Positions 1 to 6,439 of a stretch of DNA of 13,972 bases are shown in pieces. The position numbers and the translations under genes were made by a program. Origin of the DNA: an uncultured Mesorhizobium sp. (GTDB lineage Bacteria; Pseudomonadota; Alphaproteobacteria; Rhizobiales; Rhizobiaceae); assembly GCA_950071955.1 (NCBI GenBank), contig CATMOC010000034.1, forward strand, positions 1-13,972. The letters run 5' to 3'. Position 1 is the first letter of the stretch. Every line of letters starts with the position of its first letter. The notes beneath the pieces were generated by a model. It ran no database searches and had not been told where the DNA came from. It was given only the letters and a program-made list of their open reading frames with translations.

Positions 1-1410
1 CCCCCACCACTGACTGTCTCAGAGCCGCGCCGGCTGAGCCTACCGAACTGGCTCAGTGTGCGCGACTACCAGAAGGACGCGGTCACGTCGTGGCTCGCGA
101 ACCAGGGCCGCGGGATTCTCAAGATGGCGACCGGCACCGGCAAGACCAAGACCGCCATGATCGCTGCCACCCAGCTGGGCAATGTCCTCCAGCAGCGTGA
201 ACAACCCCTGGTCGTTCTGATCCTCGCGCCGCTCCAGCACCTCGTCGACCAGTGGATTTCCGAGGTCGAGGACTTCGGTGTACGGCCGGTTGCCGTGTAC
301 GAGTCCAGCCAGAAGTGGCTGCCGGTGGTCGAGGAGCAACTGGCAGAGGCCCGGATGGGACAGCGGCCCATCGTCGCGATGGTCGCCACCAATGCGTCCT
401 TCGCCGGCGAGAAGTTCCAGTCGGTGCTCTCGCGAATCACGCAGCCGCTGCTGGTGATCGCCGACGAAGCACACAACCTCGGGTCGGCTGCCTACCGTTC
501 GTGCTTGCCGCCGAACGCTACCTACCGGCTGGCGCTGTCGGCGACTCCGGAGCGTTGGTTCGACGACGAAGGGACGGACGCGCTCATCGACTACTTCGGA
601 CGGGTCGTGTTCGAACTGGGGCTGGCCGACGCGATCAAGATGGGCGCCCTCACGCGCTATCTGTACCGACCGCGCCTCGTCGAACTCAACGACGCCGAGA
701 CGAACCTGTACGTCGACCTCACGGCGCAGATCGCCACACGCATCGCCTCCGGCGAGGAATTGGGCAAGGCAGACCCGAACTCGCCGCTCGGCTTCCTCTT
801 GCGTCAGCGGGCCGGCATCCTCGGTCACGCCGAGGGCAAGCTGGCCGCGCTCCGCGACGATCTGAGCACTCGGGCAAACTCCTGGTTCCAGCTCGTCTAC
901 TGCGCCGAGGGGCGCCGCCCGACGGAGGCCGGCGAGCCGCCGGGGCCGAACCAGCTCAACGAGGTCATGAACCTCGTCGGCAACCAGCTCCACCTGGCCG
1001 CCCACCCCTACGTCTCCGAGACACCCCGCAAGGAGCGCAAGCTCCTGATGCGGCGGTTCGGCACCGGCGACGATCTGCGCGTGCTCGTGGCGATGCGATG
1101 CCTGGACGAAGGTGTCGATATCCCGGACGCCCGGACTGGCTACCTGCTCGCGAGCAGCAGCAACCCGCGGCAGTTCATCCAGCGACGCGGCCGGCTACTG
1201 CGACGTGCCGAGGGCAAGGACGTGGCCGAGATCTTCGACTACCTGGCGGTGCCGCCGAGCGGGACGCCGATCAACTTCACGGTCGAGCGGGCGCTTCTCA
1301 CCCGAGAACTCCAAAGAGCCAACGAGTTCGGCAAGTTGTCGGAAAACTACGAGACGACGCTCGAGGTGCTGCGCCCGCTCAAGGAGCGCTACCAGCTCAT
1401 GGATATGTAG
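1..1410 (+). CDS. DEAD/DEAH-box superfamily 2 helicase, 5'-truncated by the window edge
   Basis: ATP-dependent DNA translocase or helicase of the SSL2/type III restriction-like SF2 group. The reading frame is open from base 1, so the start lies outside the window; a GTG at 58 is the first in-window start but sits directly on the Q-motif (RDYQKDAV) and is unlikely to be real. Counting residues from that GTG: Walker A MATGTGKT (23-30), motif Ia APLQHLVDQW (57-66), motif II DEAH (136-139), motif III SAT (161-163), then the second RecA domain with motif V LDEGVDIP (349-356) and motif VI QRRGRLLR (375-382). All core helicase motifs are present. Relatives often carry an N-terminal nuclease or PLD-like domain, which would be off the left edge. 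It is followed 41 bases later by a small gene and then a DndD-like ATPase, so a role in DNA modification or phage restriction is inferred from context only. The stop is TAG at 1408-1410. Confidence 0.9.
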   Translation, partial: PPPLTVSEPRRLSLPNWLSVRDYQKDAVTSWLANQGRGILKMATGTGKTKTAMIAATQLGNVLQQREQPLVVLILAPLQHLVDQWISEVEDFGVRPVAVYESSQKWLPVVEEQLAEARMGQRPIVAMVATNASFAGEKFQSVLSRITQPLLVIADEAHNLGSAAYRSCLPPNATYRLALSATPERWFDDEGTDALIDYFGRVVFELGLADAIKMGALTRYLYRPRLVELNDAETNLYVDLTAQIATRIASGEELGKADPNSPLGFLLRQRAGILGHAEGKLAALRDDLSTRANSWFQLVYCAEGRRPTEAGEPPGPNQLNEVMNLVGNQLHLAAHPYVSETPRKERKLLMRRFGTGDDLRVLVAMRCLDEGVDIPDARTGYLLASSSNPRQFIQRRGRLLRRAEGKDVAEIFDYLAVPPSGTPINFTVERALLTRELQRANEFGKLSENYETTLEVLRPLKERYQLMDM

Positions 1411-1438
1411 ATGCGCACGAAGCAGATGACAAGGTTGA

Positions 1439-1444
1439 GGGAGG
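1439..1444 (+). promoter_or_regulatory. Ribosome binding site GGGAGG for the 53-residue gene
   Basis: GGGAGG lies 7 bases before the GTG at 1452. It fixes the start of a small gene that would otherwise be easy to miss inside a much longer frame. The 41-base spacer between the helicase stop and this GTG holds nothing else visible. Confidence 0.7.
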
Positions 1445-1451
1445 ACGGCAC

Positions 1452-1613
1452 GTGACCGAGGGTCGCACCGAGAAGCAGGTGCTCGAGGAGCTGAGTAACG
1501 AGGAACGCGCGCTGCTCAAGCGCGTGCTCGAGGTTGAGCGAGCGAAGTTGCACCTCAGCGCCTACGACGCCACCGATGACCTGCTCGACGCCGTGAGGGA
1601 GATCCTTCCGTGA
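1452..1613 (+). CDS. Small acidic hypothetical protein (53 aa) in a helicase/DndD-like operon
   Basis: A 53-residue protein beginning at GTG 1452 behind a good Shine-Dalgarno. Its TGA (1611-1613) overlaps the GTG start of the next gene (1610-1612), so translation is probably coupled. The sequence is rich in Glu, Leu, Lys and Arg (for example EELSNEERALLKRVLEVERA) and is likely an all-helical, two- or three-helix soluble protein with no signal peptide or membrane segment. I recognise no family. Its fixed place between helicase and ATPase suggests an adaptor or regulatory subunit linking the two, but that is inference. The same DNA lies inside a longer frame running from 252, most of which is a shadow of the helicase gene. 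Confidence 0.72.
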   Translation: MTEGRTEKQVLEELSNEERALLKRVLEVERAKLHLSAYDATDDLLDAVREILP

Positions 1614-3667
1614 AGCTGCAGTCGATCACGCTGACCAACTTCCGCCAGTTCAAGGGGGTCCAGACCTTCGACCTGAGCTCCGACACGATCAAGCCGGTCT
1701 CGCTGCTGTTCGGTGCCAACGGCGCCGGCAAGACGACTTTCCTGAACGCCTTCACCTGGGCGCTGTACGGGCTAATGTCCGATGACGTCGAGCAGCAGGA
1801 CCGGATGGTTACCGACAGCGTCTGGCGGGAGCTGCCAATGGGCGACACTGCCGAGGTTGCGGTCGAACTGCGGTTCGACCACGAGGGTCGCGACTACCGG
1901 CTGCTCCGCTCCGCCACCCTGCGCAAGGAGTCGGATCAGCAGGGAACGCCTTCACCCGAAGTGCACCTCTGGATGACGAAGCCCGACGGCTCGTCCGAGA
2001 TCGTCGGTGCCCCGCAGGAAACCATTTACAGCATCCTGCCGCGGGGTGTGAGCCGCTTCTTCTTCTTCAACGGTGAGCGCATCGAGAACCTGGTCAAGAA
2101 GGGCGCGTACGCCGAGGTTCAGAAGGACATCAAGGTGCTGCTGGACCTGGAGCAGGTCGAGCGGGCTATCGCCCACCTGCCGAAGGTCGACCGCAAACTG
2201 ACCGCCGAACTCAAGAAGCACGGCGGCGACAAGGCGAGCGAGATCCAAGACGCCATCGACACGCTCACCGAGCGCCAGACCGGCGCCCGGGAGGAACTGA
2301 AGCTGCTGGAAGGCGACCTGGCGACGCTGGTCGAAGAGCGCGACAGCGTCACCGACCTGCTGCGGCAGCACGCCGAAGCGGCGCCCATCCAGGCTGAGCG
2401 CGACGCGGTTACCAAGGAATTGGACGAGGCTAGGACTGCTCGAGATGCGGCAATTGCTGAACGAGCGCATCTTGTCGCCACACGCGGCTTCCTCGCCTTC
2501 ACCGACACGCTCGGCGACGCCACCCAGGCGATGGCCGACAACCTGTATCAGAAGGGTGCGCTGCCGGCGCCGCTCAAGCGAGAGTTCGTCGACCAATTGC
2601 TCGAGGATGGCAAGTGCATCTGCGGCACCGAGCTGGCTGAGCACAGCGAACCCTGGGAGCACGTCAAGGACTGGCGGCAGCGTGCGGGCCTGCAGGCCGT
2701 CGAGACCGCGTGGCAGCAGCTAAGCGGGCAGATCGCTCCCCTCTCGGGTGCTCGCGACGAACTGCGCGAACAGCTGGCTGCGCTGATGAAGCGCATCGGC
2801 GCGGAGCGCGACCGGGTCGCCCGCTTGGAGGAGCGGAAGTCCGAGCTGGACGGCAAGCTCAAGAACAGCCCGATGGAGGTCGTGGCTGACCTCGAGACCA
2901 AGCGCATGGATCTGGACAACCGGATCGGCATCAAGAACCAGAAGAAGGGTGCGGTCGAGTCCGAGCTGGGAACGATCGCCAAGGACATCGAGGCGAAGAC
3001 CAAGGAGCGGTCGCGGGCTGCGGTCACGGACGAACTGGCCGCCAAGGCTCGGTCGCGCTCCGACCTCGTCCAGTCCGTCAAGCGGGCGCTCGAGGAGATC
3101 CTGGCCATCCGCGAGGAAGACATGCGCAAGCGCCTCGATGCAGAGCTCAAGGCGGTCTTCAGCAGCATCACTCACCAGAATCACGTTCCGACGCTCAGCG
3201 AGGGCTTCGAGCTGACGCTGCACAAGAACGTCGGCGGGGTCGAGCTCCCGGTGCCGAAGTCGACCGGCGAGAACCAGATCCTCAGCCTGAGCTTCGTGGC
3301 CGCGGTGTCGAAGCTCGCGCGGGAAATTCGCAAGGAGCGCCGCGCCGAGGGTGACGCCGCGGTCGACGCCGGCACCTACCCGATCGTGATGGACGCCGCC
3401 TTCGGCTCGCTCGACCAGGACTACCAGGAGGCGGTCTCTCGGGCCTTGGCCAAGATGGCACCGCAACTGGTCGTTCTGGTGAGCAAGAGCCAGGGCCTCG
3501 GCAAAGTGGTCACCGAGCTGACGCCCTACGTCAGCCACCTCGGCGTGATCGAGACCCACACCACCGCTCCGGGCAGCGTGGCGGACGACATCGAGCTCGA
3601 AGGCATGGCTTACCCGTACATCCGCTCGGCTGAGTCGGACCACTCCGAACTGAAGGTGATCAAGTGA
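1610..3667 (+). CDS. DndD/Rad50-like coiled-coil AAA ATPase
   Basis: A 685-residue SMC/Rad50-type ATPase, close to the usual DndD length of about 650-700. DndD hydrolyses ATP during DNA phosphorothioate modification; related ATPases also serve other defence systems. Seen: N-terminal FRQF region, Walker A GANGAGKT (35-42), the DndD-like FFFFNGERI (150-158), coiled coil about 195-290, a hook CICG (336-339) with CxC rather than the common CxxC, a second coiled coil about 380-515, ABC signature region STGENQ (551-556), Walker B and D-loop PIVMDAAFGSLD (591-602). The residue after the Walker B Asp is Ala, not Glu, and the usual switch His is replaced in LVSKSQ (623-628). DndD relatives also often lack the Walker B Glu. 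The GTG start at 1610 overlaps the previous stop and has GAGGGAG (1595-1601) 8 bases upstream. No dndC, dndE or cysteine desulfurase gene is visible, so the name dndD is not assigned; other SMC-like defence ATPases are possible. Confidence 0.85.
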   Translation: MKLQSITLTNFRQFKGVQTFDLSSDTIKPVSLLFGANGAGKTTFLNAFTWALYGLMSDDVEQQDRMVTDSVWRELPMGDTAEVAVELRFDHEGRDYRLLRSATLRKESDQQGTPSPEVHLWMTKPDGSSEIVGAPQETIYSILPRGVSRFFFFNGERIENLVKKGAYAEVQKDIKVLLDLEQVERAIAHLPKVDRKLTAELKKHGGDKASEIQDAIDTLTERQTGAREELKLLEGDLATLVEERDSVTDLLRQHAEAAPIQAERDAVTKELDEARTARDAAIAERAHLVATRGFLAFTDTLGDATQAMADNLYQKGALPAPLKREFVDQLLEDGKCICGTELAEHSEPWEHVKDWRQRAGLQAVETAWQQLSGQIAPLSGARDELREQLAALMKRIGAERDRVARLEERKSELDGKLKNSPMEVVADLETKRMDLDNRIGIKNQKKGAVESELGTIAKDIEAKTKERSRAAVTDELAAKARSRSDLVQSVKRALEEILAIREEDMRKRLDAELKAVFSSITHQNHVPTLSEGFELTLHKNVGGVELPVPKSTGENQILSLSFVAAVSKLAREIRKERRAEGDAAVDAGTYPIVMDAAFGSLDQDYQEAVSRALAKMAPQLVVLVSKSQGLGKVVTELTPYVSHLGVIETHTTAPGSVADDIELEGMAYPYIRSAESDHSELKVIK

Positions 3668-4116
3668 CGACCGCATTCGTCGACGTCCGCATCCGACGCC
3701 CTCAGCAGCATGAGGCCCTGATGCAGGAACTGCAGGACGAATTCGGCCTGACCTATCTGCTCATCAGCCACAACCTGGCGGTCGTGCGCCACGTCGCGAC
3801 CCGCGTCGGCGTCCTCTACCTGGGGCGGCTGGTGGAGGAGGCGCCGGCGCGCGAACTCTTCGCCGACCCGAAGCACCCCTACACGCGGATGCTGCTCGAC
3901 GCGGTTCCCGACATCGAGATGGCGGGCAAGGAGCGGCTGGCGATCGCGGGCGAGATCCCGAACCCGGTCAACCCGCCGCCCGGCTGCCATTTTCACCCGC
4001 GCTGCCCGTTCGTCATGCCGCATTGCCGCACGGTAGTCCCGCCCCCCTTCGAGGTCGGGCAGGCAAGCGTGCGGTGCCACCTCTTCGCGCCGGACCGGCA
4101 GCCGGCAGCCGACTAG
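3664..4116 (+). CDS. Chimeric ORF: 5' end of a fourth island gene fused to the C-terminal third of an OppF/DppF-type ABC ATPase
   Basis: A 150-residue frame. It starts at GTG 3664, overlapping the TGA of the DndD-like gene, as expected for a fourth gene of that operon. Residues 1-18, including VRIRRPQQHE, do not fit any part of OppF. From about residue 19 onward it is a standard peptide-transporter ATPase tail: LQDEFGLTYLLISHNLAVV with the switch His (H36), HPYTRMLLDAVP (71-82), and the oligopeptide C-terminal region with GCHFHPRCPF and Cys 108, 114, 121 and 138. Walker A, the LSGGQ signature and Walker B are absent, so this piece cannot bind and hydrolyse ATP alone; family members are about 320-330 residues. 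The first codons weakly recall small Dnd-associated proteins, a recollection rather than a search result. The product is probably non-functional, or the frame is an assembly artefact. Confidence 0.75.
   Translation: MTTAFVDVRIRRPQQHEALMQELQDEFGLTYLLISHNLAVVRHVATRVGVLYLGRLVEEAPARELFADPKHPYTRMLLDAVPDIEMAGKERLAIAGEIPNPVNPPPGCHFHPRCPFVMPHCRTVVPPPFEVGQASVRCHLFAPDRQPAAD
3712..3738 (+). other. Probable junction between the defence-like island and the oppF fragment
   Basis: Protein similarity switches between codon 17 or 18 (His-Glu-Ala, ending 3717) and codon 19 (Leu, 3718), where OppF-like sequence begins. A 7-base direct repeat TGCAGGA (3722-3728 and 3731-3737) sits at the switch. It also encodes ordinary OppF residues (MQELQDE), so it may be coincidental. 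No inverted repeats, att-like core, tRNA end or integrase gene is seen nearby. The exact breakpoint cannot be set without the parent sequences. Confidence 0.6.
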
Positions 4117-4171
4117 CATACGCGCCGGCGTCCCATACGACGATGTGAGTGGCGGAAAACGCAAACTGCGC

Positions 4172-4177
4172 TATCAT
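4172..4177 (+). promoter_or_regulatory. Possible -10 box (TATCAT) upstream of the DUF2189 gene
   Basis: TATCAT matches five of six bases of the TATAAT consensus and lies about 95 bases before the ATG at 4272, in the gap after the oppF fragment. A poor -35 candidate GTGGCG (4149-4154) is 17 bases upstream, with only three matches to TTGACA. Weak evidence; transcription could also read through from the left. Confidence 0.25.
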
Positions 4178-4258
4178 GACGCGTGTATCGGTCGCGGACA
4201 GGCGTGACCGCTTGCGGGCGAACGGCGCCTCCATGACGCGGCCAGGACACCTTGGTCC

Positions 4259-4264
4259 AGGAGG
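4259..4264 (+). promoter_or_regulatory. Ribosome binding site AGGAGG setting the DUF2189 start
   Basis: A perfect AGGAGG lies 7 bases before the ATG at 4272. It decides the start in favour of 4272 over an upstream in-frame start at 4149, which has no such signal. Confidence 0.8.
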
Positions 4265-4271
4265 AATTTCC

Positions 4272-5126
4272 ATGGCCGCCTTCCATGTCTACGCCGACGC
4301 GCACGGGGTGACGACCCGCCTCGAAGTGCGCCATATCACCACCGACGACGTCTTCGACGCGCTCAGGCGCGGCCTCGAGGATTTCCGCGAGAAGCCGTCG
4401 CACTACGCTTTCGTCGGCCTGATCTATCCGATCATGGGCTTCGTACTCATCACGTGGAGTTCCGGCGGCAACGCGGTGGAGCTGATCTATCCGCTGATAA
4501 CCGGCTTCGCGTTGCTCGGACCGCTCGCAGCGATCGGTCTCTACGAGATCAGCAGGCGGCGCGAGTACGGTCTGGACACGTCCTGGCGACATGCCTTCGA
4601 CGTGCGGTTCTCGCCGGCGCTGCCGTCGATCCTCGCCGTCGCATTCATCCTTCTGGCGCTGTTCCTGGCCTGGGTGATGACGGCGCAGGCGATCCATGCC
4701 TCGCTCTACGGCGATGCCGGGCCCGGGACGCTCGGCGGCTTCGTGGCCGACGTGCTGTCCACCGAGCGCGGCTGGATGCTGATCCTGGTCGGAAACGCGG
4801 TCGGGTTCGTCTTCGCGCTCGTCGTACTGCTGACGGTGATCGCCCTGCCGCTGCTGCTCGACCGGGATGTCGGCGCCTATTCGGCGCTCGAGACCTCGGC
4901 CCGCGCCGTGCTTTCCAATCCTGGTCCGATGCTGCTTTGGGGCGTCATCGTGGCGGCTTGCCTGGCGATCGGCTCACTGCCGCTACTGGCGGGGCTGATC
5001 GTCGTGGTCCCGATCCTCGGGCACGCGACCTGGCACCTGTACCGCAAGCTCGTGGAGGCGCCCGACGCGAGCCTTCGTAAGCTGCCGGTCGCGCCGAAAC
5101 CCGGAGATGCTCAGCCGGCCACGTAG
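4272..5126 (+). CDS. DUF2189 family integral membrane protein
   Basis: A 284-residue multi-pass inner-membrane protein of unknown function. The N-terminal ~45 residues are soluble and contain RHITTDDVFDALRRGLEDF (20-38), a typical DUF2189 opening. Hydrophobic segments follow at about 46-62, 70-92, 118-138, 167-193 and 218-249; the longer ones could each hold two helices. GLYEISRRRE (89-98) after the second segment and HATWHLYRKLV (251-261) near the end are family-like, and the tail is Pro/Lys-rich and cytoplasmic-looking. There is no signal peptide and no visible catalytic motif. Its last 16 bases overlap the end of the convergent hydrolase gene. It has its own strong ribosome site and follows the oppF fragment by 155 bases, so it is probably independent of the peptide transporter. 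Confidence 0.88.
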   Translation: MAAFHVYADAHGVTTRLEVRHITTDDVFDALRRGLEDFREKPSHYAFVGLIYPIMGFVLITWSSGGNAVELIYPLITGFALLGPLAAIGLYEISRRREYGLDTSWRHAFDVRFSPALPSILAVAFILLALFLAWVMTAQAIHASLYGDAGPGTLGGFVADVLSTERGWMLILVGNAVGFVFALVVLLTVIALPLLLDRDVGAYSALETSARAVLSNPGPMLLWGVIVAACLAIGSLPLLAGLIVVVPILGHATWHLYRKLVEAPDASLRKLPVAPKPGDAQPAT

Positions 5127-6184
5127 ACGGCACGCAGTTGCGGGGCGGACTGGTCTTCCCAGGCGAGCTCGCCCTTCCGCAGCATGTAGTTCACATGCGC
5201 ATGCACCTCCGAGAAGGCGAAGGAGAGCTGGTGCGGGTCGAGCTTGCGCGTGAAGATGAACGGCACGAGTTCCGCCACAGATTTCGGGCCTTGCGCGCAG
5301 GCTTCCGCGATCATCGCGCAGCGCTCCTCGTGATGCTCGATCAGTTCCGAGCACCGCGTGTGCACTCCGTAGAACGGCAGCTGATGGCCCGGCAGGACCA
5401 GCGCATCGGCCGGAATGCGGTCGCGGATGGCGTTGAGCGAGCGGATGTAGAGGCCGAGCGGATCCCCCTCCGGGTCGACCGCCCACACGCTGACGTTAGG
5501 CGTGATCTTGGCGAGCACCTGGTCGGCGGCGAGGAAGACCTTGTCCTCCGGCCTGTAGAGCATGATCTGTTCCGGCGCATGGCCGTCGCCCGAAAGCACC
5601 TCGAAGCGGCGGCCGCCGATCATGAGCACGTCGCCCGCAACGAGCCGGTTGAACGTCATCGGCAAGGGCGTGACCATGCGCAGATAGCCATGACCGTGCG
5701 TGCTCACCAGCGTTGCCGTCTCCTCGCTCATGCCATGGCGGAGATAGAACTCGCGGAAGGGCTTTGCCTCCAGAGAACCGGGACTGAGCGAGATGGTGAG
5801 GCAGCCGAGGTAGGCCGTCTGGCTGGTCGAGAGAGGCACGCCGAAGCGCTCGCACAACCAGCCGGCCAGTCCGATGTGGTCCGGATGATAGTGGGTAACG
5901 ATCAGGCGGGTGAGCTTACGTCCGGCGAGCGGTCCGTCGAAGAGCTGCTCCCATACGGCCCGCGTCGGCTTGTCGGAAATGCCGGTGTCGAGCACCGCCC
6001 AGCCCTCGCCGTCCTCGATCAGGTAGATGTTGACGTGGTCGAGCTTGAAGGGCAGCGGGATGCGGGTCCAGAGGATCCCCGGCGCAACCTCCACGACTTC
6101 GCCAGTGGCGGGGGGGTGATCGAAAGGGTATTCTAGGGTCTCGGCCGGCCCGGCGCCCGCCTGCCCTGTCGTCGTCTTCAGCAA
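5111..6184 (-). CDS. Metallo-beta-lactamase-fold hydrolase
   Basis: A 357-residue MBL-fold protein, probably cytoplasmic. Counting from the chosen start: DTG (66-68), metal-binding THYHPDH (97-103, the HxHxDH motif), GDGHAPEQ with the next His ligand (199-206), AADQVL with the bridging Asp (220-225), and PGH (265-267). The full two-metal set is therefore present. A C-terminal ~75 residues looks like the helical, winged-helix-like extension found in LACTB2-type hydrolases. The substrate is unknown; thioesterase- or glyoxalase II-like hydrolysis is typical of the group. The start is uncertain: I chose TTG at 6184 because GAGGAG (6195-6200) lies 10 bases upstream on this strand. A TTG at 6256 would add 24 poorly conserved-looking residues. 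Similarity to the fold begins around LEYPFDHPP, so either start gives an intact enzyme. It is convergent with the DUF2189 gene and divergent from the glycosyltransferase operon. Confidence 0.87.
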   Translation of the reverse strand: MLKTTTGQAGAGPAETLEYPFDHPPATGEVVEVAPGILWTRIPLPFKLDHVNIYLIEDGEGWAVLDTGISDKPTRAVWEQLFDGPLAGRKLTRLIVTHYHPDHIGLAGWLCERFGVPLSTSQTAYLGCLTISLSPGSLEAKPFREFYLRHGMSEETATLVSTHGHGYLRMVTPLPMTFNRLVAGDVLMIGGRRFEVLSGDGHAPEQIMLYRPEDKVFLAADQVLAKITPNVSVWAVDPEGDPLGLYIRSLNAIRDRIPADALVLPGHQLPFYGVHTRCSELIEHHEERCAMIAEACAQGPKSVAELVPFIFTRKLDPHQLSFAFSEVHAHVNYMLRKGELAWEDQSAPQLRAVYVAG

Positions 6185-6194
6185 TCGTTTCTCG

Positions 6195-6200
6195 CTCCTC
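6195..6200 (-). promoter_or_regulatory. Ribosome binding site GAGGAG supporting the TTG start of the MBL hydrolase
   Basis: On the - strand GAGGAG is followed after 10 bases by TTG at 6184. The spacing is slightly long, and the rare start codon keeps confidence moderate. Confidence 0.45.
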
Positions 6201-6439
6201 GGCGGGGAAAGCCTGGCTCCGGGGATGCACGGAGCGGCATGTTCCCCCGTCGGCAATTCCGGTTCGGCTCGTGCCTGTGGTCCGGCTTAGCGGCTGCGAA
6301 GACCTAAGGCAAGCAAGGCGGGAGTCCGTGCCGGTGGCATGCCCTCGCAGCCCGGATCGCGGTCCATTCATTGCGCTGTCGCATGATATGGCCTACATCC
6401 ATCCTTCTAGCTTGGTTTTGCCGAACGTATCAGGCGCGC
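6201..6439. other. Divergent intergenic region between the MBL hydrolase and the glycosyltransferase operon
   Basis: This gap must hold the promoters of both divergent units. A very weak + strand candidate is TTGCGC (6371-6376), 17 bases, then TACATC (6394-6399), each matching only three of six consensus bases. The local sequence around 6380-6425 is visibly richer in A/T than the flanking genes, which fits a promoter zone. I see no riboswitch-like fold, operator palindrome or terminator. Confidence 0.4.

Noticed and set aside
58..1410. GTG at 58 as the true start of the helicase
   Set aside because: The frame is open to base 1, no ribosome site precedes the GTG, and the Q-motif would begin at residue 2.
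252..1613. A 453-residue protein in the frame that ends with the small gene
   Set aside because: Bases 252-1410 of that frame are an Arg-rich shadow of the helicase; only the part after GTG 1452 has a ribosome site and plausible composition.
3730..3744. Adjacent PstI (CTGCAG) and EcoRI (GAATTC) sites near the chimeric junction, suggesting a cloning scar
   Set aside because: Both sites fall in codons for LQDEFG, ordinary OppF sequence, so they need no cloning explanation.
4085..4135. GC-rich repeated CCGGCAGCCGGCAGCCG and GCGCCGGCG as a possible terminator after the oppF fragment
   Set aside because: The pairing is short and imperfect and there is no T-run; the repeat is part of the coding end.
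5138..6136. A 332-codon + strand frame opposite the MBL hydrolase
   Set aside because: Antisense shadow: the - strand frame has the full metal-binding motif set, the + frame none.
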